Part shown: one piece after another, positions 26,165-40,260 of the stretch
Position numbering within the stretch: position 1 is the first letter of the stretch
How the letters are laid out: every line of letters starts with the position of its first letter
NCBI GenBank assembly: GCA_963281155.1
Contig: CAUJLY010000006.1
Location: 5,890,001-5,954,000 of the forward strand
DNA: 64,000 nucleotides
From: Rhabditophanes sp. KR3021
Lineage: Eukaryota; Nematoda; Chromadorea; Rhabditida; Alloionematidae
Reading direction: 5' to 3'
Translations under genes and position numbers: made by a program
Notes under the pieces: generated by a model
Database searches by the model: none
What the model was told of the DNA's origin: nothing
What the model saw: the letters and a program-made list of their open reading frames with translations, nothing else

Positions 26165-29100
26165 TTAGTTGTAATCAAAAAGCGAAGCAACATATTTTTC
26201 GAGAATATCTACTCCTTCTGTTGATCCTAATACACGTAATGTTTGCAAGAGATCTAGAACAGCTCTTTCAGACCCATCACTTTGTGCTTCCCATAGTTCG
26301 AGGCATAAAGATGATGGAGAAAGTGATCGTTGTTGATTATTGGATTGGAAAAACTATAAAAATATATTAGTAAAAACGTTTAAAATTTGTTCGACTTACG
26401 CTTAAATGCTGTTCCATTCCTAATTTTTTACATAAACCTGATAATAAATGTATGTCCTGATCAATTAAATAGCATAGTTGATTTTTAATGAGATGACTTA
26501 ATTGATAATCATTAGAAACCAATTTATCATCAAAAAATATTGACTTGGACAACGAATTGAATGGATCGAAGTTTAATAAGTTTATAGGTATAATGTGAGG
26601 TTCGGCTGACGCATTTCCATTTTGGTAAATAATTATTTGACCTATAAAGTTATGACGACTAATTGACGCTTGGGGCGTTGTAAGAACCGGTTGATTAGGC
26701 AACGTAACGGAAATATGGAGTCCATTCTGAGAACACCAGTTATGGCTTGCTTCAGAAATCTCGACTATTTCTAGTTCCTTAAAGGCAGTGGGTGAAATAT
26801 TTTCTTCTACTTGACAGCCAATAGAGCCTTTTTCATTTAACAAAAAATTATTCAACTCAGCTATTAGATACCCTTGATTTTCTTCCTGTTGTCTTATATT
26901 TTCTACAGCCATTCCTGTTTCCGGAACGAAATACACCCTCAATGTCAAAGGACAAGTTGAATTTAATTCATTGGCAGAAATATAAGCCGAAATATGAATT
27001 CTTTTTGATGGCTTATTATTCTTTTTCTTTGATTTCCCTGTTAATAAAAATTGACCAAACTTGTTGCTCATAACATGGCATTTTTCTCTTTCTACACTAA
27101 ATATGCAACCTTCAACATTTGACGTTGCTAATTTGGCTATTGATTCTGATGAACTGAATGAATTAACAGGATGCCATCCCTCTTGAAGACCGAAATTTGC
27201 ATAAATTGTAAATACCCAATTGTCTTTGGGAAATAAAGACGCATTATGATCAAAGGAAAGAACAATTGGTTTGAGAATATCATCTTGGTATTTTGATGTG
27301 GTTGTCGAATTGTTTTCACAAACTCCGCACATTACAAGGCTACTTAAACAATGTTCATCATCAGATAGAATAGGTTTATCTTTGATGTCATCAGACAAAG
27401 CCAAAAATAACATCTTCGAAGTAGCTAATGTTCCCTCTGACACAAATAAAGAAGCTCCATTTTTTTGCAACTTAATTTTTCCACCAATAGTATCGATGTT
27501 AGCAGCTATAATTGTGGCGAAGCGATCTCTTACATCTTCTTGATAGGTTGTGTTAGAAGCTGGTGTTAAACTATGTTGAATAGTGTCTGTTTCAATGTCA
27601 TATAAACTAGCATAGTTGTCATCGGATGAATAGCCGTCGTGTTTAATTGACATTGTCTTTCCATAAATATATTTGGGAGCATTGGTGTCTAGAGCTCTTG
27701 AACATACTGATTTGTTGGGGTTATTTTTGAATGAATAATTAGAATTTGCGCTCATTTTTGAATTTAAAGTAAAGTTATACGGATATGGGGATGCTAGATG
27801 ATTTTCCGATCTTTCAAAACCGAAAGAGCTTATTTTGGCAGCAAGTGTTGCGTGTGTCTTTTGATGTTGAGATAATAATACTGTCCTAACAGTATCCTTT
27901 TCATAATGAGGACATCTAAAATTCTTTTTCTTTTTGTTCTTAGCTACTTTTTTGTAACAAAGGAAGCCGCAAACAAAAAGTAGTATTATTAAGATGGCTG
28001 TTGATACAATGCCTAATACAGACAATGTTACAAATTGTGCGCCAAGTGAAAAGTGATCTGTTGATTCGGAAATACCATTGTTATTTTTGTTGAATAATAA
28101 TTCATTAGGACCGCCAAAATTTAATTTATCACTGGGATGATTATTGAATTGATGACCATTTGCGTTTGTTGTTTTTTTTAAAGCTGTGCAATTAAGGGGG
28201 GAAATATCTTCGCTGGCACAGAAGGAAAATTGTTCTTCTGGGCCAAGACAAACACTTTCTTGACCAGATTCCGGATTAACAAGTCCTTGACACTTTCTGC
28301 TGCGGCTTTTTTGACATAAAGAGTCGCAACCCGACCAGGAGCTCCATTCATTCCAATTACCAAACACTTCACAACTCAATCGGCATCCATTAAATTGTTC
28401 GTCCTCGCCAATACAGTCTTTTCCGCCGTTCAATGGGGCAGGATTGTTACATAACCTTGTTCTTCTCTGAGTCGGCAATAACTTTTCAACACTTTCTTGA
28501 TCTCCCTTGAACTTTTTAACATTTTCTACTAACAAATTACAATTAATGTAGCAATTGCCTGTCCAATCACTCCAAGGTGACCAGCCACCGTTTACTAAAA
28601 ATATGGACGTTGTTAGCAATTGCGTATTTATGAGGTACCATAAAGGTTTATTTGAAGTTAATAGTTCCTAAACTTTATTCTTTCACTTACCGAAAACAAC
28701 TATTTGCGCATTTTCCGAAATTCTTTTGTTTGCGATATTTTTAGCTTCGCAAGTGTAATTTCCTGAATCATTGAGTCTGGCCGTAGAAATGATCAAACTT
28801 CCATCGTTTGCTAAAATATAGTTTGAATCTAAGTCTCGACTAATTTCTTGCCCATCTTTAAACCAAGATATTTCAGCCTGCGGATCTGATTCAGGTGGTG
28901 TACATGGCATTTGAATCATTTTACCTTCGTGAATCATTTCAGATGCAGGCGAATGGTAAAAATGCTTACGTATATCTATAAAATAACAACATATTATCTC
29001 TTTCTACATTGTAAATAAAGATTGGGTAATTTATGTGTACATTATGTGTAAAAGCTTATTTATTGTTTACAACAACTGATTTAACACTAATGTTGTTTTA

Positions 29101-32100
29101 GGCAACCTATTGATCTTTTTTCTTTAGTACAGTCTTATCATACTTAGGCCATTTGCATAAGATTTATTACTTAAATGCTACTATCATGCCAACAAGAGAT
29201 GTACATTGTGAAAGTTAAAATACAACGGATTTAATCTTCTTAAGAGTTGAGGATCCAAGTTAATGTCTCATTGTGATATAACAAATCTTGAAGTATTATC
29301 AGATGTATATTTAAAATTTATGAATGTTGTTTTCCTTATATGTTGGTTGTCATAAAAATGTCACAAAATAAAAGAATGAAATTCACATAAACTTCTCCCT
29401 TATCTTATTATTGATGGTACTCTTATTCAAAGGTCAACAAACTTCATTTACGTATTACAAAACAATAATAACTAGGATGATTTTAACTTTATTTGTGTTG
29501 CCTTCATTTACAAATTTCAATGAATAAGTTACAAATCTTTGTCAAAGCAACCTTTAATAGATGCCATTTCCGGTCTAGTGTTTAAAACAACTATACCATA
29601 CAAATATGCCGCATCTTGTGTCAATAATGATCTTCCTAATAAATTATTATTTTGACATATGCCGTCTAACTTTCAATCTCAAAAAGTAACTATTGCACAC
29701 GCTTTACAAAATCGCAGCCAATCATAAGGATTTATCTTATTACATTATTAAAGGAATAATCTGTATTGAATTAAATAACACACGCATATTTATAAGATAT
29801 ACTCACGCACCCTTCCATTAACTATCACTTATATCCTCATTTAATCTAGCTATAATTTATGCAAAGTGATTTCTAATGACTTTGTTGAGCTCAAATATCC
29901 AATTGCTTAATGACTTTATAATTGATGGATATGTTTGAAATTATCAAGGCAAGCAATTTCTTTTTGTATTAAACTTACACGCTAATTTAAGGTGAGCTTG
30001 ATCAGATTTGACAAAGATATTTTCTTTAATTCCATATGCATAACATTGACATGAGAATTTTGTTTGTTTTGTTGAGAAGTACGAGGAAGTTGATTCTTGT
30101 AATTGCTTTGCCACGTCAAACGACGTTCTTATAATAGTTTGTTTTGTGATTGCATCTATTCCCTTAGAATCATCTACTGAATCATTTTCTATCTGTAATT
30201 AACAAAAAAATGAGATAAGTATTATGATTAGTGACAGGATTACAAGCACTTAATTTCATAATATAATAAATTATTTCTAATCTTATACAATCTAAACATT
30301 TATTACATTTAAATCAACTACACTTCACACCTATCAACTTACCCATTGAGAATTGCATTTAATACGTATGCGATTGGCATTGATAGCAGAACATGATACA
30401 ATCGAAAGTCGAGAACGAACAATATAGCCAGATTTTGGATGTTCTCGGAATGATATTTTGTTGCTATTCATACCTATAAATAAAGAAAAGTTTATTTATT
30501 TTAAAATAAATGAATATTAGATCGTTTAAAAAGACAAAATTAAAATTGATCTTCAAACATAAGAAGGGATATTAATTACAAATTTAAACAAAGAGCCATT
30601 AAATAATAATTCATACCCACTAACTCAACATAAAAATAACTATAAAAGACGTTAAGAATTTATTATTTGAACATGCACATACGAGCCTTTACATTAAAAG
30701 GATAATCAAATTTAAAAAGGACATTTAAAACGAACAATATGATGATGGAAAAAATTATAATGACCTCACAAAATTAAGGAGGTAGTAAAAGATTTAGTAA
30801 AAGCTTTGATATTTTAATTCAATTCTGTTGTTACTAAAAAGGTATGAAGATATTAAAGTATTGTAATGGCAATCTTATCCAATATATTAATTAATCGTGC
30901 TACAATCTTAACACAACTTGGATGATTCTACGAGTGATATGAGAAAAACATTTTGCATTGGTAAATGGTGATGATACAAAGATATGTATATTTTTTATTC
31001 CAAACGCAAAAACATATAATATGGTGCGAACAAAAAAGTATTTTCAATAGGAACATGTCAGTTCCTGGTACATATTTTTGAACCTTTTTATTTTTATTGC
31101 TAAGATTTCGCAACAATATTATACAATAAAAATTGTATAAAACAATCACATTCATTAACCAAAAAAATTATTCTTAAATCTTTTGTCTTAAAGGATATTA
31201 TCGGAAATTTCAAAAAGAAGTGAATAAAGTGGTAAGAACATTTGAATATAAATACATATGAATGGTTGGAATTATTTAAATATGCTCATAACAAATGGTA
31301 ATTAGTATTTTAAAATCTAATTTTTGAATACACATGTAAAATGTGATAAATATGCAATTAGAATAAATTGCAAAGATTAGGACACTGATTTAGTTTAAAT
31401 CAAACTAAGCGTGAAACTTTGTTCTACAGAGCTAATAAACTAGTCAAATAAATACGCATTATTATTAATATTATATGAAATAAAATTTAATCTCCAGAAC
31501 GGTTTGATATGATGTGAACTAATTTATTTGTACATATTGAGGGTAAAAAAGCTAAACCGCTTCAACATCAAAAGAGACAAATTATTATAAGCTGTAACGC
31601 AATGAGCATCAATGTCCTCTAATAATCATGAACTTTTAATGTTTGACAACAGTAAGACCACCATCAGAATAAATAATGTACACAGATATACATCACAAAG
31701 CTTTTCTTGAATAAATTATTATGCCATTCAGCAAAACAAAATATGCATACTTCGGCACACAACAAAGCTCTGCCCCATCTTTTGTCTTACCACCACCAAA
31801 ATACGTCTCCATATAAATCTTAATCCTGTCCAACCTCCTTCCACTTACATTAACTTTGAAATTGATATATCTACGTACTTTTACATAGATATTAAACTAC
31901 ATTATAAATAACAAACCGTGCCAATTGTCCTGAACTTTATTGCGCAAAGAATTGTTCAACAATTGCCACTAAATGATTGTTTAAAGATTGCGACAAAGGA
32001 AAACTTTTATACATTAATATACTTAAATAAATAGAGATAAATCTGGACGTTATTACACTTCCAAAACATTGCTACTACTATTAATAATACTAATTATGAG

Positions 32101-35100
32101 TATTAATTTAAAACAGCTGACACATACTCTACAAGTGGATCATCAAACTTTGAATTTATTCAAGACAAAATAAATAGTCTGATCAAAGTAATCCTTTTTT
32201 TAAGATGAAAAATGCCGGGAATAAAGTACTTTTTGAAGTATGTAGAATAAATGCAGCGAAAATTAGACGTCAAAAGAAGTGGCTAAATGAAAGCTTTAGA
32301 AAAACGAGAATAAGCGTGTATTTTAATATGATCTTTTTCAAATTAAAGTACTTCACAGCAAATAAAATATTTGAAGGCCTTAGGGATTAATGAAGTATAG
32401 TGCGGCACAACAGACAATAATCTGAAAGTTGTAAGAAATATAATAAATTTTTACCTAATCATTATCTCATTTATATTTTCGTTTTATCTTATATAAGATA
32501 TTGTTACATTTCACTTTTTTACATCATAATAACTATCATTTTTCGGTTCTTCACAAAAGAGTACATTTTTATTAAAAGGTGTGATTGAAAGTGGATATAT
32601 TAAAGGAGAACATCATTAAAGTGCTTTTCAAGGTTAAATATTTCTCATTGATAGAAATTCTAATTGTTTTGTATATCTTTGAAAAGGAATATGGAAACTT
32701 AATTTCAAAAATAAAAATCATTTAATAAGTAATAAAATGAAGGATAAAAATATTGCTAAAATTAGTTTATCAGCAACTTTATGGTTGCAGCTGTCAATAA
32801 CAAAACATTATATAATCATAAACTTTAATTTAAAGTTAATAGACAACTTAAACTTATTCAATTTATCTCAGAATTTATATATCAATACTAAATGATAGAA
32901 AGGTACTTGAAAAATAATTTGATTTAACATTTTTGCCTAATCAGAGGGTGTGCTTGACACTGTTGTTTGTATGAAATATATAAATGTGACTTATGTAATG
33001 GTCAAATGTATGTTTAACACAATACTTAAGTTTGGGGGATCCATTTTTGGGAAATATCAAAATACATTTAATAATAATAACAATACATTTGTAATATTTG
33101 TGACATTTAAACTGTACAATATAAATTTAATAAAAATTAGTAGATACTTTTGTAAACATCTATCTATGTACATATATACAAATATACTTTTATCAATCAC
33201 CTAAACATTTTAAGGGCATCTGAGGGGGTATCGTTTAGTCTTAAGTTATCAAAATAGTAGTAGTATCAGCAGCATACAAACCAAATATGATACTTAACCG
33301 ATCACTTATCAGTTTTATATTGAATTATTTGGGGTGTTTAGCCAAGATCAAACTTTTGATGTCTATATGAACACGAGCAGACTGTTGATATCACTTGGGT
33401 TAATAAAACACCGCAAAAGGTAGTAAATATTTAAGTATCAGTTGCTGATAATTTGTGAGGCACGAGCTTACTATATATCAATTTATATTAAATAGCCACT
33501 TGCTGACAATCTTCCGTTTGCAAACTAATTTGCATATAATCAGAACAGTTTATAAGCATGTATCAATCATAAATCATATGAACCTTATAAATATATATAC
33601 ACACTTTTCAATTTTGCTATTTGCTTATACAAACGTTAATCTCAAAACGTGTACCCTCCATTTAAACAAACTGAAAGTTTGCAGGTGGCAACTTCTCATG
33701 AGTTTTGTTTTGGTGAAACGTGATCTTCAAACAAAAGTAAAAGGTTTTATATTGAAATGAGTCAAAAAAATAAATATTATTATGATTAATTGATTTATAA
33801 ATGGAGTAAACAAACAGATATGCTTAAGTGCCTTAATGCATGGGGACTTAATTTTAAATTGATGTAAAGAACTCTATACCTAAATATACAGTGCCAAAAG
33901 TTAATAACTATAATTTTTGCTTCAATAAACAAATAAAAGGTTTTAGATAGTGTCATTACATTAATTTCTAAAAACATTTGTAATTGCTCATGCAAAATAT
34001 AAGACTTAGTTTAGTTGAAACCAAAGTGTTACAATATATATTTAACAGTTCTAAAATATCATAATATTTTTTATACAATACGAAAATATGACGAAGAGTA
34101 TTCATTTATCATTCTTTAACTACAAGAATAAACTATGCGACATAGTTCAGACTACTTTTTGTTAGTAGTATTTGCATGAATTTAATAGAATTACTATTAA
34201 GTAGTTCTGAATGATCTAATATTAAGTAAAGTTAATATTTGATTGTGTACGTATAGTGGCGATTGAGCATGAACTACCGCATATTTTTTCTCGAGTGATA
34301 CATATATTTGTTGAGTCTAGGTAAATAAACTGAACAGTTCAGTTTACTAAATTCAAGTATAAAAGTTCAAGAACAAAAGCCAGGATGAATACTGATGTTT
34401 ATAGAGATATGATATATAAAATTACGAATCGAGGGGGATTAAGTCATTAACTTTAAAAACACTTGAAAGATAGTCGTGAAGTAAAGCAATTGTCATGGTC
34501 TAGCATTAACAAGAAGGAACACGCCGTTTAGTTACATATTTTGCTGTGCCTCTTTACTAAATCAGCTACAAATAAACTTTTTGTTTGTGTATGTGTATCA
34601 AGTTAATTATTTAGTTTGCAATTGATGAACAAAAATAAACATATCAGGAATCATCTTAAGAATAGACGTCAAATAGTATATTGCTTAACAATTTGTTTTC
34701 TTTTGCTAATCTACCAAAACCATGTGCACCATCAAATTCATCATTACAAACCATAAAGAAGAGGTTTAATTTGATAAAAAGGAGGAATTTAAATAGCTTT
34801 AAACAAAATACATCTAAAAGAGCATATCAAACCAAAGATAATACATTTATTTGTATTTTTAAATAATGAACATACACATATCTGCTGTTAATTTATGTCT
34901 TGGTTTAGAGGGGAATTAAGTTGGTAAATTTTTATAATAAAGGAAATGTAGATATGCAACAAAATGATTACATAAAATAAAAAAGTGCCTCTTTTATTTA
35001 TTCATAACTTGTTTAAACTTTATATGTAAAGTCTTTAAACTTTTCATATGACGGACAATACCAATTTTCAGTCATTCAGATCCAACAGCGGCATAAGTGA

Positions 35101-36409
35101 GTATAATTAATGTTTTAAAAAATAATTTTTATACACCTAATGGGGTTGATTTTGGCAAAAGATAAACAAAAATGTTGAACATGTTTTGTAGGAAATAAAA
35201 TAGTAGCTGGTAATAAAATAGTTTATAAACATAGCAAAGGTTAGGAAGTTTTATTGCGAGGATGTACTTTGGCTTAACTTGTTGCTTCTATAGATAAAGA
35301 TATATGCTAATTTGTTTTTTATGTTTATTACATAAGTCTTAAATGTAAAAGTTGAGATTATTGAAAAGCAGAAATCGTCTCTAAAAAGCATATAAATTTT
35401 TAATTTGAATTATATTTTATATGTGAAATATGATCTAATGGTATTAGGCAGTAAAATTAATTTGCTCAAGTTTTGATAGCATCAGTAAACATATAAATTT
35501 TGTATATGAGAAGTGATGCTGCTATAAATGTCTAAGTTTATATAATGTTTTAAGATCCTAATCAAAAAGCAATATAATAAAAGTCCTGGAACATCGAGTA
35601 AAAGGGTAATAGGTTATTTATAATAAACATAAAGAATTATGTACAATAAAAGTTAAGAGTGAATAAGATGGAATTGGTGTGGCCATGGGATATGACAAAT
35701 AATAGATACCATTGGTGGACAAAAAGATAAAAATATAATTAAGTGACCGCCGGACAATAGAAACACAGCCTAAATCATTCACTTTTAGATTGGTAGGACA
35801 AAAGATTTTCAAAATAATAAAAGAATTTGTTAGGAGGGTTTGATAATCGCTGTTACGGCATAAACATTCTTGTATGAAACATGCTATATCTTAGAATAAT
35901 ATTAAATGGCGTATAAATAATGCGGGTAACTTTCAATAGTTTGTGATAAATCTGAGATTGACAAATCTTAAGGGTTTGAATTAAAATAAAGCATTTTTAC
36001 TAAGTATATCAAAGCAACGGTTTAAAGTTGACAGATCATATAAAAATTGTAAAATACATTGTCTTACATATTATATTAAACTGAGTTTAATTTTTGAAAA
36101 TAAAAAGATCCAACTCTGTCAAGGCCATAAAACTACCACAACGGGTTTAGTAAACTAAATAAAAAATTATTTTAAATATCAAAGAAAGCTCCGTGATGCG
36201 TGGCAACATATTTTCATCTCCAATTAAATCACAGACAAGCCAGATTGGTTTGTGGGCAAGGTGAATAAACAAAGAAAATTAAAATGCTTGATACATATAA
36301 TAAGCAAGACAAGTGTTAATGATAAATTACCTTCTAAATCGTTGTCTGCTACAAAATAATCATCATATAAATTCCAGTCTCTTAAGTCTTTTGATAATTT
36401 GGGTTCCAT
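26165..36409 (-). CDS. UNC5: UNC5-type netrin receptor
   Basis: Single-pass axon-guidance receptor of the UNC-5 family, mediating repulsion from netrin. Exons are 36409-36331, 30473-30343, 30192-29979, 28975-28691, 28594-26400 and 26353-26165; phases agree at every junction and the sum is 3093 nt (1030 residues). Domains in order: Ig1 (about 30-140, with CNSQW and CQCYAYG), Ig2 (about 150-236, SGNYTCEAKNI), TSP1 from NGGWSPWSDW, a second TSP1 (GNWNEWSSWSGC), TM at about 425-449, ZU5 from about 597, UPA, and a C-terminal death domain (GMEQHLS to LCLELWEAQ). The first TSP1 is atypical, with about 25 extra residues between CYINC and the RTRLC strand. No signal peptide is visible in the first exon, so the true N-terminus may lie elsewhere. 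The first intron is 5857 nt. Confidence 0.93.
30474..36330 (-). other. Large first intron of UNC5
   Basis: AT-rich 5.9-kb intron bounded by donor gtaatt (after GAAG) and acceptor tttatag. Internal ORFs on either strand are short and of non-coding composition. The minus-strand frame starting at 31155 has a hydrophobic start but no good donor. Intronic enhancers are likely in a guidance gene of this kind but cannot be seen directly. Confidence 0.6.
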
Positions 36410-37864
36410 TTCCTTTTGTTTAATTATAAATTGTTGCTATTAAACTTAAGTCTTCTGATTTAGATAATACTTCTATAAATTCAATTAATTCACTATAAAG
36501 AAAAATGGTCGAATCTTTAAATTAAACGCGGACATTAAGTGAGGCATCAGGTCTCAATAATATAAATCAACCTTTTTTGAAACAAAGAAATTATGTGATT
36601 GAAGACACATAAATTAAGCTTAATTACTATCTCTGTACCTAATAATTCATTTTATAAAGCAATGTCAATAAAAATGTATTATAAATAAAAATTAGATGAA
36701 TTGTGTGATTGCTGCATGATAAATAAAAACCATCTCGGCATAAACATTTAGTTCCTCTTCACTTTTATCAACAAGCATTGTTGCATTATTGGATTATTAA
36801 AAAGTTAATCATTTTACTCCACTTATATTGAACAATAAGATTAAGTAAGCGTATAATAGCTTTTTAATTTTTAAATATCCAAGTAAAACAACAAGTTAGT
36901 AGCAGAGATATTAAGATGATAATACACATTAATATATATCATAATTTCTCGTATTTGATAATAAAAAGAATCCATATGTGTGCGATTCCAGAAGTGTCGA
37001 TGACGCATCATATTATGTATTAACCAGATTATGCACATTTCATAAAATTAAATTATGTGCGAATTTTTATATCTAGGACACTACAAAAAATGTATATATG
37101 CATATAAAATACTTATTCTTATGGTATTCAGATTTTCATCTAATAATTTCTGTGTGTATCATAGCTTAAACTACTTTTTATATACATATTTAACCCGCAA
37201 TTGACATTGTTATGAATATTAAATAATATAAGTAAAAGAGTTTGTGAAAGATTCTACATCCAAATTTGTTCTAAACTATCAAACTTTAAAATAAACCCTC
37301 TTGAGGTTATAATAATGCGCTTGCACATAGAAATAACTTTATTATGAATATAAAAAAAATAAGCGATGATAAATTTAGTCAAAAAATTAGGATATTTTTA
37401 TTGGCACAAAGAAGTGTTAAAAGTGGTTTACTGATTAGTGGTGCCATCAATTTCACACTTGCCAAACTATTTATTGATAAAATGATAGATAGTTTATCAT
37501 TAAACTAAAAAATAATAAAGAACGGATGGTGATCATTTTTGTGAAGAGTCACTATAGCTGATCCATTAAAAGATCATTTTAATTTGGAAATGATTGAACT
37601 TTTTATAACAACAAAGAGATACTTTAATGAGGATACTTATTTTTATTAACACAAAATTAATAATCCATAGCAAATTGCATTCATTCTAAAAAATATGCTA
37701 AAAATATATTGTAAGCACGGTTCATAGGTTTTTAAAATATAAAGAGAAATAATTTTTTAAAACATAATGTATTTGCATGATTATAAATTGAGGTTTATTG
37801 AAAAAGAGACTGATACAATTAAAGTTCTTACAACAAATTAATTCAATAGTATTCGATAGTAAAT
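36410..37864. other. Spacer upstream of UNC5
   Basis: AT-rich. On the minus strand, about 100 nt upstream of the UNC5 ATG, a strong acceptor-like ccatttttctttatag occurs, so a 5'UTR intron may begin further upstream. TTTATT at 37794-37799 is a likely polyA hexamer for the adjacent reductase gene. Confidence 0.45.
37794..37799 (-). terminator. Putative polyA signal, reductase gene
   Basis: AATAAA on the minus strand, about 65 nt beyond the stop codon at 37865-37867. Confidence 0.5.
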
Positions 37865-39040
37865 TCACTCAGCCTTTTTAGAACGGTCAAGAAAATTTTT
37901 AGATCTGTTTTTGTGAATACGAAGCATTCCAAAGGGAACAAACACAAGTTTAAACAAATTAAAGCTAACCAATGTGCAAAGAGCAATTTGTAGATCATGC
38001 TGAAAACATCCGGTTGTAAGTGGATAATTTCCTAAAGTTTTTACGGCTTGTCTCACATATTCTTGTGGATCAATGACAAGTAAATTATTTGATTCTTTTT
38101 TTTCATAAAAAGCTATTTTAGTAGCAACTAAAAGTGGGATCAAAAGCTGAATTTTAACATTTGTATGCTTAAATTCATCAATCAAGGATGATGTAAAGAA
38201 TGACACACCAGCTTTAGATGCTGGATATGCGGACATATAAGGTAAAGGTCTCCAGGAAGTTGCGGAAGCAAAGTTAACAATAATTCCTTTGTCTTTTTTG
38301 ACCATGCTTGGTAAAACCAGTTCGGTCATCTTGACAGTTCCCATTAAATTAACTTGTAGAATTTTAGATGCTTCACCTGCTGGTAATTCAACCATATTAG
38401 CAACTCCAGAAGGACCCATCCCAGCACAATTAATCAAAATCCCAATATCCAGTTTCTTCAAATTACTTTCCAAATTGTTTAAGTTATCTTTTTCAAAATC
38501 AAAAACAAAATACTCAACCACTACTTTATGTTGACTTTCCATTTCCTTTTTGACAGTCCTCAATTTTTGCTCATTCCGCCCAATTAAAAAAAATTTATTT
38601 ATGCCCTTTGCAGTTGCCAATTCACTAATGTAAGCCCGTCCAATACCATCTGTTCCTCCCGTTACAACTAAAAATAAATAAATAATGTTTACTGGATTTG
38701 GACTAATTGCTTTATATGTTTAGATTTAGATCTATATACCAAATGAGATAAGGACATCCATGATGTGCTTTTTACTTGTTCCTTTGTCAAATACATTAAT
38801 TCAATTTTTCAACCAAATATCACACAAAAGATTGAATGTGAATTGATTTTTTGTAAATAAAATATACTACTTACCTGCCCATGTTCCAATGTAACTTGAC
38901 AAATCACATGGTTTTGAAATAAAATGCCCATATAATGAATTTAAAAATATGTATAAGAAACGGCAGATTCGAACAGTAACATAAGATCCAATAATCCATT
39001 TAAGTAGTCCTATAATAGGATCCAAAATAATCTCCAGCAT
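37865..39040 (-). CDS. ER 3-ketoacyl-CoA reductase / 17-beta-HSD12-like SDR
   Basis: Short-chain dehydrogenase of the HSD17B12/LET-767/KAR group, which reduces 3-ketoacyl-CoA with NADPH during very-long-chain fatty acid elongation and can act on steroids. Exons are 39040-38875 and 38667-37865 (207-nt intron inside the first cofactor-loop codon), 322 residues. Seen: an N-terminal hydrophobic segment; VVTGGTDGIGRAY (Rossmann loop, Gly59-Gly65); NCAG at 135-138; catalytic Asn162; the Ser of NFASATS; catalytic Tyr203 and Lys207 (YPASK); and VATKIAF after them, as in the family. The protein ends in KKAE, a dilysine ER-retrieval signal. ATG 39040 lies 19 nt after an acceptor-like cattttag. A nuclear-receptor-type direct repeat lies about 310 nt upstream. 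Confidence 0.92.
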
Positions 39041-40260
39041 GATATTTAAAAGATCAGCCCTAAAATGAGATTAAATTGTTGTAATAATAATTGTAGTGGG
39101 AATATAGATTAATTCCAACAACCTAGCAATTTATTAATTACTAAGAATGAGAATGTTTAACATCGCAATGCGAAGATTATGATTGGCTTGTATATGAATA
39201 ACTAATTCGATACAAGCCATCCACAATACATGATTTACGTGTAGTCAACTACTTACATGTTCAAATCTAATGAAACTACAATTGCGCGACTACAATATAT
39301 ATGTTTATCGTTTCCAAGTCTTTTTGCATACCTGGATGTAGCTTTTAGTAAGGTCAAGGTCAAACTTTTATTTATGCAAAGTGGCAATCGACGCAACTAC
39401 ATGATGTTGATCTAAATAACAATGTAATATAACTATTTATTAAACTATAATCTCGAGTACAAATTACAAAAAAGTATTGTTTTTTCAGACTGTAATTTAC
39501 CATTTCCCTTATTTATTGTGAATTTAAAGAATTTGACATTAGACAATTAATTATGCATATAATCAAATTAATAAGCTTCTTAATTTGTACTTTTCAATTT
39601 AATACATCCTTGTATGATAAAAAAAGTTGTACCGTCAATTTTCAAATACTTTTTATGCTGGCAAAATATTATTTTTAGAAATGAATGAATCACACAATCT
39701 TTGTATTAATTGTTTATTAAATATTTAATAATATCAATTTCACGCCTAAACACCTTTCAAACATATCAAAAGCACTTTGCTTTTTTGCTTTATTACAAAA
39801 AAGTGGCAACAAACAATTTGGCTGTGAATAGAAAGTTGTGGATATATTTATATTTGAATGTACATATCCCATTTATATTTACAAAAAAGTGAAAACAATG
39901 TATATTTATAGCCAAAAAATATTTATTTAAATATAAATTGATAAGCCTGCTATTACAAGGTTGGCATAGTTACGCAAATGGCGTTGCAATTCCAATTTAT
40001 AATTGCCGTTATAAAATAAGAAATAATCTGATTAGTATTTTAATACCTTCCGTCTGTGGATAAGCTCACACACATAATTCCTTCTTTTATTTTCCCATAC
40101 ATTGCGTGTTGTAGGTAGACCTACTTATAATTTTAGAAAATTAAAATTTCTTCATTTATTTAATCGAAATCTTGGAGCATATACATTATTAAGTCTTGTT
40201 ACCTACTTTTGTCTATCCTATTATTAAAGAAATCTTAATTTTAAAAATAAAATTCGCGTT
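39041..40260. other. Divergent promoter region, reductase/WDR54
   Basis: About 1.2 kb between divergent start codons. It contains the DR0 sequence at 39351-39362, listed separately. Otherwise AT-rich with no ORF. Confidence 0.5.
39351..39362 (+). promoter_or_regulatory. Nuclear receptor DR0 element AGGTCAAGGTCA
   Basis: Two perfect AGGTCA half-sites with no spacer. The sequence also contains the extended half-site TCAAGGTCA, bound by monomeric receptors of the FTZ-F1/ERR type; DR0 elements are the known target of GCNF/NR6 receptors. It lies between the reductase and WDR54 start codons. Function is inferred from motif and position only. Confidence 0.45.

Noticed and set aside
30928..31155. 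Hydrophobic-start ORF as a UNC5 signal-peptide exon
   Set aside because: It has an ATG and a hydrophobic start, but no good donor in phase 1, and most of the frame is of AT-rich non-coding composition.
32950..34866. Plus-strand ORFs inside the UNC5 intron as nested genes
   Set aside because: Short, low-complexity and lacking recognisable motifs or splice partners.
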